This document shows positions 28,340-36,235 of a stretch of 64,000 nucleotides of DNA, one piece after another; position 1 is the first letter of the stretch, and every line of letters starts with the position of its first letter. This DNA is from Anaerolineaceae bacterium UBA4781 (lineage in GTDB: Bacteria; Chloroflexota; Anaerolineae; Anaerolineales; Anaerolineaceae). Location of the stretch: positions 1-64,000 of the forward strand of contig DHHD01000106.1 in the NCBI GenBank assembly GCA_002403105.1, in the 5' to 3' direction. The translations under genes were made by a program, and so were the position numbers. A model generated the notes under the pieces. That model had not been told where the DNA came from and did not search any database. It was given only the letters and a program-made list of their open reading frames with translations.

Positions 28340-28355
28340 TGCAATAATTATGCCA
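28340..28355 (-). promoter_or_regulatory. Sigma-54 (-24/-12) promoter
   Basis: On the minus strand the site reads TGGCATAATTATTGCA. This matches the sigma-54 consensus TGGCA-N6-TTGC(A/T) with no mismatch in those ten positions and the required GG-N10-GC spacing. Transcription would start near 28329, giving a leader of about 16 nt that contains AAGGAG and then the start codon at 28313. The site overlaps the stop codon of the response-regulator gene, so it would separate the regulator genes from the membrane/TPR/C25 genes. rpoN itself lies about 3 kb upstream on the same strand. Confidence 0.8.
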
Positions 28356-29526
28356 ATTTTTCTGTAAGATCCAATGGTAAATCTGGAATATCGATCTTTT
28401 CTCCATCACAAAACAGCATGGCACGCTCGATAGTATTGCGTAACTCCCTTATATTTCCCGGCCAAGAATACTTCATCAATACCTCCATCGCCGGTGGAGT
28501 AACATCAATGACATTCAAACCTAACCGTGGATTCAATTCTTTTATAAAGAATCCAACAAATTCTGGAATATCATTTTTCCTTTCACGCAAAGGCGGCAAA
28601 TCCAGATCCACAACTTTCAAACGATAATACAGATCTTCTCTAAAAGCATTCTCTTTTATCAGTTCTTTTAGGTTTCTATTGGATGCAGCCAGTATTTGTA
28701 CATCTACTTTAACCAGATCGGTTCCTCCCACCCTGCGAAAAGCTTTTTCTTCGATAGCTCTCAATAATTTTGCTTGGATTTCAAGCGGCATCGAAGATAT
28801 TTCATCCAGAAACAAGATTCCGTCATCCGCAATCTCCATTAACCCATGTTTTCTGGTTTTTGCATCAGTATAACCACCCGGGTCATGTCCAAATAGTTCA
28901 GATTCAAGCAAAGTTGATTGAATGGCAGCACAATTGATCGCGACAAATTGCTTGGCAGCTCGCGGTCCTGATTTATGAATAAAACGAGCCAAGATTTCTT
29001 TTCCTGTGCCAGTTTCTCCGGTGATGAGAACAGAAACCATTGCCCGGGAAGCTTTCAGCGCTTGCGCAACCACATTTTTTATCTTTTCATTAGAACCCAA
29101 AACAAAATCCACAGAATCAAGTTGTTTTTGACGGTAGTGTTCTATTTCTCGTCGCATCTGGATAAGTTCACACGCGCGAGCAATAGAATTCTCTAATACT
29201 TTAAAATCTGTGATCGGTTTGGTCAAGAAATCATGCGCTCCATTGCGCATGGCGTCTACTGCCATTTCGATATCTCCAAAACCCGTGATCAGGATAACAG
29301 GTGGACGATTTTGCTGCTGCTGCAGTTCTTTCAAAAGGGTTTGCCCATACCCATCCGGTAGCTGAACATCCAGCAAGACAATATCCCCATTTCCAATTTT
29401 AAGTTGATTCCGTGCTTCTTCAATGGTACCAGCTTCATTAACTTCAAAGTTCTTTGATTTTAAAAATACGCTCAGGTTTTTTCTTGCATTTACTTCATCG
29501 TCAACGATCAGAACTGTGAAACTCAC
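28348..29526 (-). CDS. Sigma-54-dependent response regulator lacking a DNA-binding domain
   Basis: A 392-residue NtrC-type regulator. The receiver domain (about 1-120) has the DDE acid pocket, phospho-acceptor Asp in LLDVQLPDG and the Lys in LTKPI. The AAA+ domain (about 135-370) has Walker A GETGTGKE and Walker B GILFLDEI. The sigma-54 contact loop reads GGYTDA instead of GAFTGA. The protein ends after the AAA+ lid (IPDLPLDLTEKLA), so the Fis-type helix-turn-helix is missing; FlgR of Helicobacter and CtcC of Chlamydia are known examples of this form. GTG 29526 is chosen because GGAG lies upstream and it follows the kinase stop by 1 bp. Confidence 0.88.
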   Translation of the reverse strand: MSFTVLIVDDEVNARKNLSVFLKSKNFEVNEAGTIEEARNQLKIGNGDIVLLDVQLPDGYGQTLLKELQQQQNRPPVILITGFGDIEMAVDAMRNGAHDFLTKPITDFKVLENSIARACELIQMRREIEHYRQKQLDSVDFVLGSNEKIKNVVAQALKASRAMVSVLITGETGTGKEILARFIHKSGPRAAKQFVAINCAAIQSTLLESELFGHDPGGYTDAKTRKHGLMEIADDGILFLDEISSMPLEIQAKLLRAIEEKAFRRVGGTDLVKVDVQILAASNRNLKELIKENAFREDLYYRLKVVDLDLPPLRERKNDIPEFVGFFIKELNPRLGLNVIDVTPPAMEVLMKYSWPGNIRELRNTIERAMLFCDGEKIDIPDLPLDLTEKLA

Positions 29527-29527
29527 C

Positions 29528-31423
29528 TTATTCTCCTTCTGCAATTGGCAAAGTTATATGAAAAACAGTCCCACCAGGGAAAGATTCTACGGTTATTTCT
29601 CCATTATGTGCGGCAACGATCTCTTTAATGATCGCCAGACCCAACCCCGTTCCCTGCAAACTGAATGAAACAAAGGGTGTGAAAAGGTTTTTCAATATTT
29701 CATCAGGAATTCCTGGTCCCGTATCGGAGACATTCACCTTGAGGACTTGCTCGTCCGATTTCTCAATTTTTATCGCCAGCGTACCTCCATTTTGTTGTTT
29801 CATCGCTTCGACGGCGTTGCTGATAAGATTCGTAAACACTTGTTCCAATGATCGTAAATCTCCTGAGATCATTGGAAGTGCATCTTCACATTGGTAAACC
29901 ATTTTCACATTATTCCGTACCAGTTTCGCATCCCATTTTTCTATGATGCTCTTAACCAACAAATCCAAATTGAGAGGTTTCAATTTATTTTCCAATGGTT
30001 TGGCATAGGAAAGAATTGAATTCATTAGATGATCTAATCGGACGCAATCATTCATCATGCGGGTGATCATGTCAGATTGAGTTTCATTTCCTTCTGTCAT
30101 ACTCTGTAAAACCTGCAATCCCATCACCATATTATTAACAGGGTTGCGTACCTCATGTGCAAATGTTGCAACCGATTTACCCAAAGCAGCTTGATGTTCC
30201 AGTTCTTTGAGGTTTTTCTTTAATCCATCCATTTCGCGTGTGGATTTAATAAGGATCAGGAATTGAGTATCAGGATCGTTTGCATCACATGGAATCACGC
30301 GCATCTTGACAGGTTCTATTTCCCCATCTCTTCGGCGCAAGAATACAAGATCTTCACATTGCTCAATTCTTTTCTCAAATGACTCTTGAAAGAGCATGCT
30401 GATCTTGGGATCAGTTACCAGGTACGAATCAACAGCCAGTTTTTGAGTTTCCCATTTTGAATATCCCAACAAACGTTCCATGTTTTGATTGATTTCCAAA
30501 ACATTTTTCTCATTGTCAAGATAGATCACACCCTCATCGATGGTATCAATCAAATAAGAAAGCACTTCTTGGGTTTTAGAAGTATCCTTTTGAATTTGTG
30601 CATGGATGGTTTTTTGTGCATAAAGGGAGGTTCCATACTCAAACAAATTCATAAAGTCTTCTACGATCTCTAAGAGAGAATCATCTCGGACGTATTCTTT
30701 CCAACCCGCAATGACAATTCCCTTTTCTGCTTTGTCTGTTGTAAAACGCTGGACGATCAGAGTGTTGATCAATTGTTCTCTTGCAGAACGGTGTAAATGA
30801 TTGATCGCTCGACTTCCCTGCTGCCACAGACTGTATTCTGCCAGGCTTTCCAACTCCTGGATGGAATATTCGTCGGGCAGATGAAACAGTTTTTGATTGG
30901 ATAAACCAGATACTTGAAAGGTATTATCTTTCTCGACATACAAACCCAACAGATCAAAATGAAAGACTTGCTCTAATATTTCCAATCCTTTTTCACAAAA
31001 GGAGGTAAAAGTTTCTTCGCGAGTTTCAATTAAAGCAGCGAATGATGAAAGGAAAGATTTTAAAGCATCAAAATCCTGAAAGTTTCCCTGGGTTTTTTGA
31101 ATGATCGAATACACTTTCCAGTGTTGTTTGTCATCCAAGAATTCTCGCACGAGTTCAATCTCTATCGGAACCCTGTTCTTTCTTAGGATTTTATAGATCA
31201 CCTTTCCATTTTCCGCTCGTTCCTCAACGATCACAGAACGGAAAGGTGTCTTTATTATTTCTTGTTTTGTGAATGCAGTCATTTCAATCAAAGCACTGTT
31301 GACCAGGGCAATTTCATCATCTTGATCCACCAGAACGCAGGGCTGTTTGAACAAATTGATTAGAGATTCAATTTCAAGGAAGGAAAGGTTCTTATTTTTA
31401 AGCAGGTCGATGAATGCTGTCAT
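29528..31423 (-). CDS. PAS/GAF sensor histidine kinase
   Basis: A 631-residue soluble histidine kinase with no transmembrane segment. Order: an N-terminal PAS domain (about residues 20-110, CVLVDQDDEIALVNSALIEM), a GAF-like region (about 125-270), a second PAS (about 285-390, GVIYLDNEKNVLEINQN), the HisKA dimerisation helix with His423 in FAHEVRNPVNN, then HATPase with N box NLISNAVEAM, G1 DTGPGIPDE and G2 GTGLGLAIIKEI. It overlaps rpoN by 4 bp (ATGA) and precedes the NtrC-type regulator by 1 bp, so the two form a cognate pair. The signal is cytosolic and unknown. Confidence 0.9.
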   Translation of the reverse strand: MTAFIDLLKNKNLSFLEIESLINLFKQPCVLVDQDDEIALVNSALIEMTAFTKQEIIKTPFRSVIVEERAENGKVIYKILRKNRVPIEIELVREFLDDKQHWKVYSIIQKTQGNFQDFDALKSFLSSFAALIETREETFTSFCEKGLEILEQVFHFDLLGLYVEKDNTFQVSGLSNQKLFHLPDEYSIQELESLAEYSLWQQGSRAINHLHRSAREQLINTLIVQRFTTDKAEKGIVIAGWKEYVRDDSLLEIVEDFMNLFEYGTSLYAQKTIHAQIQKDTSKTQEVLSYLIDTIDEGVIYLDNEKNVLEINQNMERLLGYSKWETQKLAVDSYLVTDPKISMLFQESFEKRIEQCEDLVFLRRRDGEIEPVKMRVIPCDANDPDTQFLILIKSTREMDGLKKNLKELEHQAALGKSVATFAHEVRNPVNNMVMGLQVLQSMTEGNETQSDMITRMMNDCVRLDHLMNSILSYAKPLENKLKPLNLDLLVKSIIEKWDAKLVRNNVKMVYQCEDALPMISGDLRSLEQVFTNLISNAVEAMKQQNGGTLAIKIEKSDEQVLKVNVSDTGPGIPDEILKNLFTPFVSFSLQGTGLGLAIIKEIVAAHNGEITVESFPGGTVFHITLPIAEGE

Positions 31424-32832
31424 TTTGTCTTTTCTTTTCGTTGATAAGCCGGTAAAATACCTTCCATATCGCGGTATTTTGCAACCGTTCTGCGCGCAAT
31501 GTGCATATTTTTCTTTTCCAGTTTCTTTACGATCTCCAGATCGCTCATCGGTTCTTTTTCTTTTTCGACGATTTCCTTAATTTCCGTACGTATTTGCAAA
31601 CTCCGATCGAAAAATACAGAGAGTGGATATACTTTTTTATTGGTTAATTGGATCGTTTTGCTGGAAACTGCCCTTGAAATCGTGGACTCATGAACACTAA
31701 GTTTTTTCGCGATCTCTGCCCGTGTGATCGGTTTGAGATATTTATCACCCTCACGGATATATTGTTCCTGAATTTCAACCAGAATCTGCGCCATGCGCAG
31801 GATGGTATTGGTTCTCTGCTGTAGGCATTTAATAAAAAGGGAAGCCTTTTCAAGGTCTTCCCTCATCTTCATTTTTGTCTCTTTATCGACATTTTTCAAA
31901 GCAGCATGGTAATTGCTGTTCAGAATTAAATTACTATTTGCCGGTTGAAATACCTCGATAACGATTGGATTTTGAGGATTATTCTCCAAGAAACTTAATA
32001 CAATGTCTGGTGCATCGAGCTGCAATAGTTCATTTTCTTTAGGATTTCTTACATCCCCCCAGTTCGAACGTGCCGGAAAAGGATTCAAATTTTCGGTAAT
32101 GAAATTTGCAATTTCTTCCACCTGTTTGATAGAAACGCCATATTGCTGTGCGATCTCCGAAAATTGTTTTTTAAGAAGAGTGTGGTAATTATTGGTAATA
32201 ATATTCTCTATTAATTCCGGAATTTCCTTATTCTTCTTTAATTCATCGAGTTGAATCAGCATTGCTTCTTGAGCGTCTTTCGAACCTACACCAACCGGAT
32301 CGGCATGCTGAATCATGCTTTTTACTTTTTCAACACTGGATATTGGAATGTGATAGTAACTGGCTAATTCCAGTACATCTACATCTACAAATCCGTCATC
32401 ATCCAATTGTGTCAGAATACTGGCGGCAACTAACTTCTCACGGTCATCCAACTCCATTCCAACCTGGCGCAATACATATTCGGGGAGTGTTTGTCTATCA
32501 ACCGTTCCATCTTCGAAATAATCATCACTATCACCAACCTGATCAGAGGTTGGAAATTCTCTGATGGATACAAATGTTAAATACTGAACATCTTGGTTGA
32601 GCTGGTTGTTCATGCAATTCTTGCAGAACGATCCGAAAGAGATTTCAGTTCCGCAAATTGTGCAGTGATGAATCTCGTCAACCTCCAAGGCAGGATTTTC
32701 TGCCAGATTCTTTTGGATTTCTTCTTCGACTTCCCCATTTCCCATATTCAACAATGTCATTGTTTGGGCTAAATGGGCCGTTGCCTGGGGTTTCGTTTCT
32801 GTTTTATATTGGGTGTTGATTTTTTGATACAT
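31420..32832 (-). CDS. rpoN: RNA polymerase sigma-54 factor with zinc-ribbon insertion
   Basis: Sigma-54. Region I (TAHLAQTMTLLNMGNGEV) and the acidic link AENPALEVDE are present, then the core-binding domain (LPEYVLRQV, ILTQLDDDGFVD) and the helix-turn-helix ITRAEIAKKLSVHESTISRAV. The RpoN box reads ARRTVAKYR near the C-terminus. Unusually, a CxxC-x9-CxxC zinc-ribbon motif (CTIC, CKNC) sits directly after region I. ATG 32832 is chosen because the upstream extension would need a TTG start. The gene opens the operon with the kinase and regulator. Sigma-54 is rare in Chloroflexota, so presence here is notable if the placement is right. Confidence 0.93.
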   Translation of the reverse strand: MYQKINTQYKTETKPQATAHLAQTMTLLNMGNGEVEEEIQKNLAENPALEVDEIHHCTICGTEISFGSFCKNCMNNQLNQDVQYLTFVSIREFPTSDQVGDSDDYFEDGTVDRQTLPEYVLRQVGMELDDREKLVAASILTQLDDDGFVDVDVLELASYYHIPISSVEKVKSMIQHADPVGVGSKDAQEAMLIQLDELKKNKEIPELIENIITNNYHTLLKKQFSEIAQQYGVSIKQVEEIANFITENLNPFPARSNWGDVRNPKENELLQLDAPDIVLSFLENNPQNPIVIEVFQPANSNLILNSNYHAALKNVDKETKMKMREDLEKASLFIKCLQQRTNTILRMAQILVEIQEQYIREGDKYLKPITRAEIAKKLSVHESTISRAVSSKTIQLTNKKVYPLSVFFDRSLQIRTEIKEIVEKEKEPMSDLEIVKKLEKKNMHIARRTVAKYRDMEGILPAYQRKEKTK

Positions 32833-32865
32833 TTGATTTTGAGTATAGCGCAAATGGGTTGCCTA

Positions 32866-32881
32866 TGCAATATTCATACCA
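32866..32881 (-). promoter_or_regulatory. Probable sigma-54 (-24/-12) promoter of rpoN
   Basis: The minus strand reads TGGTATGAATATTGCA, matching TGGCA-N6-TTGC(A/T) at nine of ten positions with GG-N10-GC spacing. The start would be near 32855, about 23 nt before ATG 32832. A housekeeping-like alternative, TTGCAT-N17-TATACT, overlaps it, so the gene may use either sigma factor. Confidence 0.55.
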
Positions 32882-32907
32882 ATTTAATTGATGATACAAT
32901 TTTTCGC

Positions 32908-34254
32908 ATGCAGTCAGAATTGGTGATCATTGGAGGTGGTTTAGCCGGATGCGAAGCCGCATGGCAAGCAGCAAATCGCGGTATCTCTGTTATCCTCTAT
33001 GAAATGCGCCCTCAGAAAATGACTGAAGCGCATAAAACAGCGTTACTGGGGGAATTGGTTTGTTCCAATTCACTGGGATCCACTCATACCACTAATGGAA
33101 GTGGGCTTCTTTTCAATGAAATGAAGGTTTTCAATTCGCTTATTTGTATGGTTGCTGAAGAAACCGCTGTCCCTGCCGGCTCCGCGTTGGCGGTCGATCG
33201 AAACCAATTCGCAGAAAGACTCACAAATCTGCTCACCAACCATCCATTGATAAAAATTATTCATGAAGAAGTAGTTTCAATTCCACAAGAACCATGCATT
33301 ATTGCCAGTGGTCCACTTACCTCCCCCGCATTCATTACAGCACTTCAAAATTTTCATGGAGAAAAGAATCTCTTCTTTTATGATGCCATCGCACCGATCG
33401 TGGAAGCAGATTCCATCGATATGCAAACCGTGTTTCTCGGCTCACGTTACGGAAAGGGTGAATCTGACGAGGGAGACTATCTCAATTGCCCTCTGGATAA
33501 AGAGACGTATGAAGCTTTTGTCGAACAATTGATCAGCGCACAGCAGATCAATTTGAAACCTTATGAGGAACAAATAACTCAAGGTGTGGATGCCGGATTT
33601 GGCCATTTTTTCGAAGGCTGCCTGCCGATCGAGATTCTAGCCCGGCGAGGGATCAATACTCTCATCTATGGTCCTCTTCGCCCGGTTGGATTGCGCAAGT
33701 CTTATAAGGGAACTCCTCCTTATGCGATCATCCAACTGCGCCAAGATGACATCAGCCAGACTACCTACAATTTGGTGGGATTTCAGACCAATCTCACATT
33801 TTCAGAACAAAAACGTGTTTTTCGCATGATCCCTGGATTACAAAATGCTGAATTCGTAAGATACGGGCAGATGCATCGCAATACATTTCTTTTTGCTCCT
33901 TCACTCATTAATCAAAATTTACAGGCAATCCATCGTGCTGACCTATTTTTTGCCGGGCAGTTGATCGGTGTGGAAGGCTATCTTGGAAACGCAGCCACAG
34001 GTTTGGTAGCAGGCATCAACGCAGCTAATTTGTTAAAACAAAAACCATTATTGATTTTTCCAAAGGAAACGATGATTGGTGCCTTATGTTTTTATGTATC
34101 TCATGCTGAAAAAGAGACTTTTCAACCCATGAAAGCAAATTTTGGCCTTCTTCCCCCCATCACTCCAAGGATTAGAAATAAAGGAGACCGAAAAATTGCG
34201 TACAGCAATAGATCCTTGAAAATGATTAAAGGTATCTATACGAAAGAGCCATGA
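32908..34254 (+). CDS. trmFO: Methylenetetrahydrofolate--tRNA-(uracil-5-)-methyltransferase TrmFO
   Basis: A folate- and FAD-dependent enzyme that makes m5U54 in the tRNA T-loop. The N-terminal FAD motif is VIIGGGLAGCEAAWQ, followed by YEMRPQKMTEAHKT and LVCSNSLGS, all specific to TrmFO/GidA relatives. The middle has GPLTSPAF and the C-terminus QLIGVEGYLGNAATGL. Length is 448 residues. ATG 32908 is chosen because it begins directly with the FAD motif; the long upstream reading is divergent intergenic DNA. It overlaps the next gene by ATGA. Confidence 0.95.
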   Translation: MQSELVIIGGGLAGCEAAWQAANRGISVILYEMRPQKMTEAHKTALLGELVCSNSLGSTHTTNGSGLLFNEMKVFNSLICMVAEETAVPAGSALAVDRNQFAERLTNLLTNHPLIKIIHEEVVSIPQEPCIIASGPLTSPAFITALQNFHGEKNLFFYDAIAPIVEADSIDMQTVFLGSRYGKGESDEGDYLNCPLDKETYEAFVEQLISAQQINLKPYEEQITQGVDAGFGHFFEGCLPIEILARRGINTLIYGPLRPVGLRKSYKGTPPYAIIQLRQDDISQTTYNLVGFQTNLTFSEQKRVFRMIPGLQNAEFVRYGQMHRNTFLFAPSLINQNLQAIHRADLFFAGQLIGVEGYLGNAATGLVAGINAANLLKQKPLLIFPKETMIGALCFYVSHAEKETFQPMKANFGLLPPITPRIRNKGDRKIAYSNRSLKMIKGIYTKEP

Positions 34255-35123
34255 TTAATAGAAGAATTTTTTTCTTTGTCCTTTTCATCCTCTTCCTTGC
34301 TACTGCTTGTACTCAAGGGAAGAATGCGAACAATTTTTCTGGAGATCAAGCTTACCAGTACCTGCAAACACTCCTCGATTTTGGACCTCGCATTCCGGGT
34401 AATACAGGGAGAGAAAATGCAGCAGCTTATTTAAAAACCACACTCGAAGAGAATGCCTGGTCAGTCACTTTACAGGATTTTCAATTTGATGAAACACCTT
34501 TGCAAAATATCATTGCAAAGAAGGGGAATGGTGATACGTTAATCATTGTAGGCACCCATTATGATACCCGTGCTGTTTCCGATCAGGAAAACGCTGTAGA
34601 GAAACAGGATGATCCCGTACCGGGTGCTAACGATGGAGGTTCCGGTGCTGCAGTGTTATTGGAATTGAGCAGAGTTCTTGAAGTTCCGGAAAACACAGAG
34701 TTATGGTTGGTTTTCTTTGATGCAGAAGATCAGGGAAATTTAAATGGTTGGAATTGGAGCATCGGAGCAGATTATTTTGTCCACCAATTACAAGAACGCC
34801 CCTCTAAAACGCTGATCATCGATATGATTGGTGATGAAGATCTCAATATATATCAGGAGAAGAATTCCACGCCGTCTCTTGTGACTGAAATTTGGAAGGT
34901 CGTGGAAGATCTGAAATACCAATCTTTCCTAATTCCTCAATTTAAGTATGCGATGATGGACGATCACCTGCCCTTTCTTAATGCAGGATATTCGACGGCT
35001 CTATTGATCGATTTTGATTACCCTTACTGGCATACCACTGCAGATACGATAGATCATGTTTCATCAAGAAGTTTGCAGATCGTTGGTGATGTGCTTGTAC
35101 AATGGCTTTCTGAACAGAACTAA
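34251..35123 (+). CDS. M28-family metallopeptidase lipoprotein (glutaminyl-cyclase-like)
   Basis: A 290-residue exported lipoprotein: basic N-terminus, hydrophobic stretch and lipobox LATAC at residues 17-21. The zinc site is visible in GTHYDTRAV, GANDGGSGAAVLLELSR, FFDAEDQGN, IDMIGDEDL and YWHTTADTID. Secreted M28 proteins of this size include aminopeptidases and glutaminyl-peptide cyclotransferases; the WNWS segment and the DMIGD motif lean to the cyclase type. It is translationally coupled to trmFO (ATGA), probably without functional link. Confidence 0.85.
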   Translation: MINRRIFFFVLFILFLATACTQGKNANNFSGDQAYQYLQTLLDFGPRIPGNTGRENAAAYLKTTLEENAWSVTLQDFQFDETPLQNIIAKKGNGDTLIIVGTHYDTRAVSDQENAVEKQDDPVPGANDGGSGAAVLLELSRVLEVPENTELWLVFFDAEDQGNLNGWNWSIGADYFVHQLQERPSKTLIIDMIGDEDLNIYQEKNSTPSLVTEIWKVVEDLKYQSFLIPQFKYAMMDDHLPFLNAGYSTALLIDFDYPYWHTTADTIDHVSSRSLQIVGDVLVQWLSEQN

Positions 35124-35172
35124 AAATAGTATCTCTGGTTAGAACAAGTGGAGATTTTTAATCAATCGTGAA

Positions 35173-35847
35173 CTAAAGGGGATATGCAATAATGAATAAA
35201 CGACCCCACGAATCAACACTGTTTTTCTGGATACAGGTTTGTAAGGTCACATGAGGATCACCCGAATACATTTGGTAGAAAACATCCGCAGCAGAATAAG
35301 TTTCTCCAGTCACAAGATCAGTGAAATCACTGAAAGAAGAGTTGGGAGAGAGTGCCTGATATTGATAGATTTCTTCAACTTTGTAAAAGTCAATATCACC
35401 ATCTCCATATATGATCTCAATAATATTTCCATAAGTCAGATCAGAGAAATATTGCCCGGCAGCAGTATTATGTGCCAGCAAACCGATCGTATTATATTTC
35501 TTTGCCATACGGAATTGCGTAGCAACATCATCGTCTGTTGAAACATAACCTGCATTACTGGAAGGTTGTTGAACAACTTTCAATGCAAAAACGTTTGTTA
35601 CATATACTCCCCTTATACTTTCACTCTGTCCATCACTAACAGTATTCACAAACTGACTGATGGTTATTTGCTCAGGCTGAACTGCGTAATCATCATTAAA
35701 GCTTATGAATGAATTTAATTTCACCGGAATGTTAACAGAGCCCGATCTTGTGATCGGAATTTTTATAGTAATTGCTTGATTAAAGAATAGAAAAACCGAA
35801 GTAAGCAGAATGATTTGAAGCAGTTTTTTCGTTTGTCTGGCTCTCAT
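35173..35847 (-). CDS. Sortase-family protein
   Basis: A 224-residue protein with an N-terminal membrane anchor (LLQIILLTSVFLFFNQ). The C-terminal half has the sortase triad: His in GLLAHNTAAG, Cys in VTLQTC and Arg in SWGRLFIIA, within a YGDGDIDFYKVEEIYQYQ beta region. No typical sortase substrate (LPXTG-type) is encoded in the window. AAGGA lies 7 nt before ATG 35847. The leader carries two GEMM riboswitches, so surface protein processing appears to be under c-di-GMP control. Class is uncertain, and a sortase-fold hydrolase role is possible. Confidence 0.78.
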   Translation of the reverse strand: MRARQTKKLLQIILLTSVFLFFNQAITIKIPITRSGSVNIPVKLNSFISFNDDYAVQPEQITISQFVNTVSDGQSESIRGVYVTNVFALKVVQQPSSNAGYVSTDDDVATQFRMAKKYNTIGLLAHNTAAGQYFSDLTYGNIIEIIYGDGDIDFYKVEEIYQYQALSPNSSFSDFTDLVTGETYSAADVFYQMYSGDPHVTLQTCIQKNSVDSWGRLFIIAYPL

Positions 35848-35872
35848 TCTCAATCCTTTTCGATAAGAGCGC

Positions 35873-35900
35873 TGAAAAAACTGGTATTTTATTAAATACT
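35873..35900 (-). terminator. Terminator of the second GEMM riboswitch
   Basis: Minus-strand hairpin GTATTT-AATA-AAATAC followed by CAGTTTTTTC. It lies between aptamer B and the sortase-like gene. A 10-bp long-range pairing, CGATAAGAGC (35981-35990) with GCTCTTATCG (35861-35870), spans aptamer and terminator and may be the competing fold. Confidence 0.7.
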
Positions 35901-35904
35901 CTCG

Positions 35905-35990
35905 TTTTCGGTAGTCTGGCGATCATTGCATTTTTATGCTGTAGATCCATGACTTTGCGTCCCCAGTTTTCACTGAGTTTGCTCTTATCG
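35905..35990 (-). promoter_or_regulatory. c-di-GMP-I (GEMM) riboswitch, second copy
   Basis: Minus strand: GCAAACTCAGTGAAAACTG, GGGGACGCAAAG, ATGGATCTACAGC, ATGATCGCCAG and CTACCG in order, matching the GEMM-I core (tetraloop GAAAA hairpin, GGACGCAAA, and GCCAG-x-UACCG). It is very similar to the copy at 36055-36140 and lies next to the sortase-like gene. Confidence 0.88.
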
Positions 35991-36006
35991 AACGATTCAC
36001 GAACAC

Positions 36007-36030
36007 AAAAAAACCTATTTACACAGGTTT
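36007..36030 (-). terminator. Terminator of the first GEMM riboswitch
   Basis: Minus-strand hairpin AAACCT-GTGTAAAT-AGGTTT running into a T7 tract, about 25 nt after aptamer A. It separates the two aptamers, so each aptamer has its own expression platform. Confidence 0.75.
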
Positions 36031-36054
36031 CTGTCTCTTTAATAAATAAAAAAG

Positions 36055-36140
36055 ACTTCGGAAACCTGGCGATCATTGCGTTTTCACGCTGTAGACCCAT
36101 AGTTTTGCGTCCCCGGTTTTCACCGGGTTTGCCTTTTCGT
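36055..36140 (-). promoter_or_regulatory. c-di-GMP-I (GEMM) riboswitch, first copy
   Basis: Minus strand: GGCAAACCCGGTGAAAACCG, GGGGACGCAAAAC, ATGGGTCTACAGC, ATGATCGCCAGGTTTCCG. The conserved GGACGCAAA block, GAAAA tetraloop and GCCAGGUU receptor of GEMM-I are all present. It is transcribed first, followed by its own terminator and then by the second copy. Confidence 0.92.
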
Positions 36141-36235
36141 GTCTCGTTTTATAAATGTTCTAGTAAAATTCTATCATAAATCTACCAATTTTGAGATATA
36201 ACTCACAAGAGTTTTATTTGAGAGAAGGTCAGTTC

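Noticed and set aside
35780..36100. 106-residue minus-strand frame with internal repeat
   Set aside because: The repeat comes from the two GEMM aptamers, not from a duplicated protein domain.
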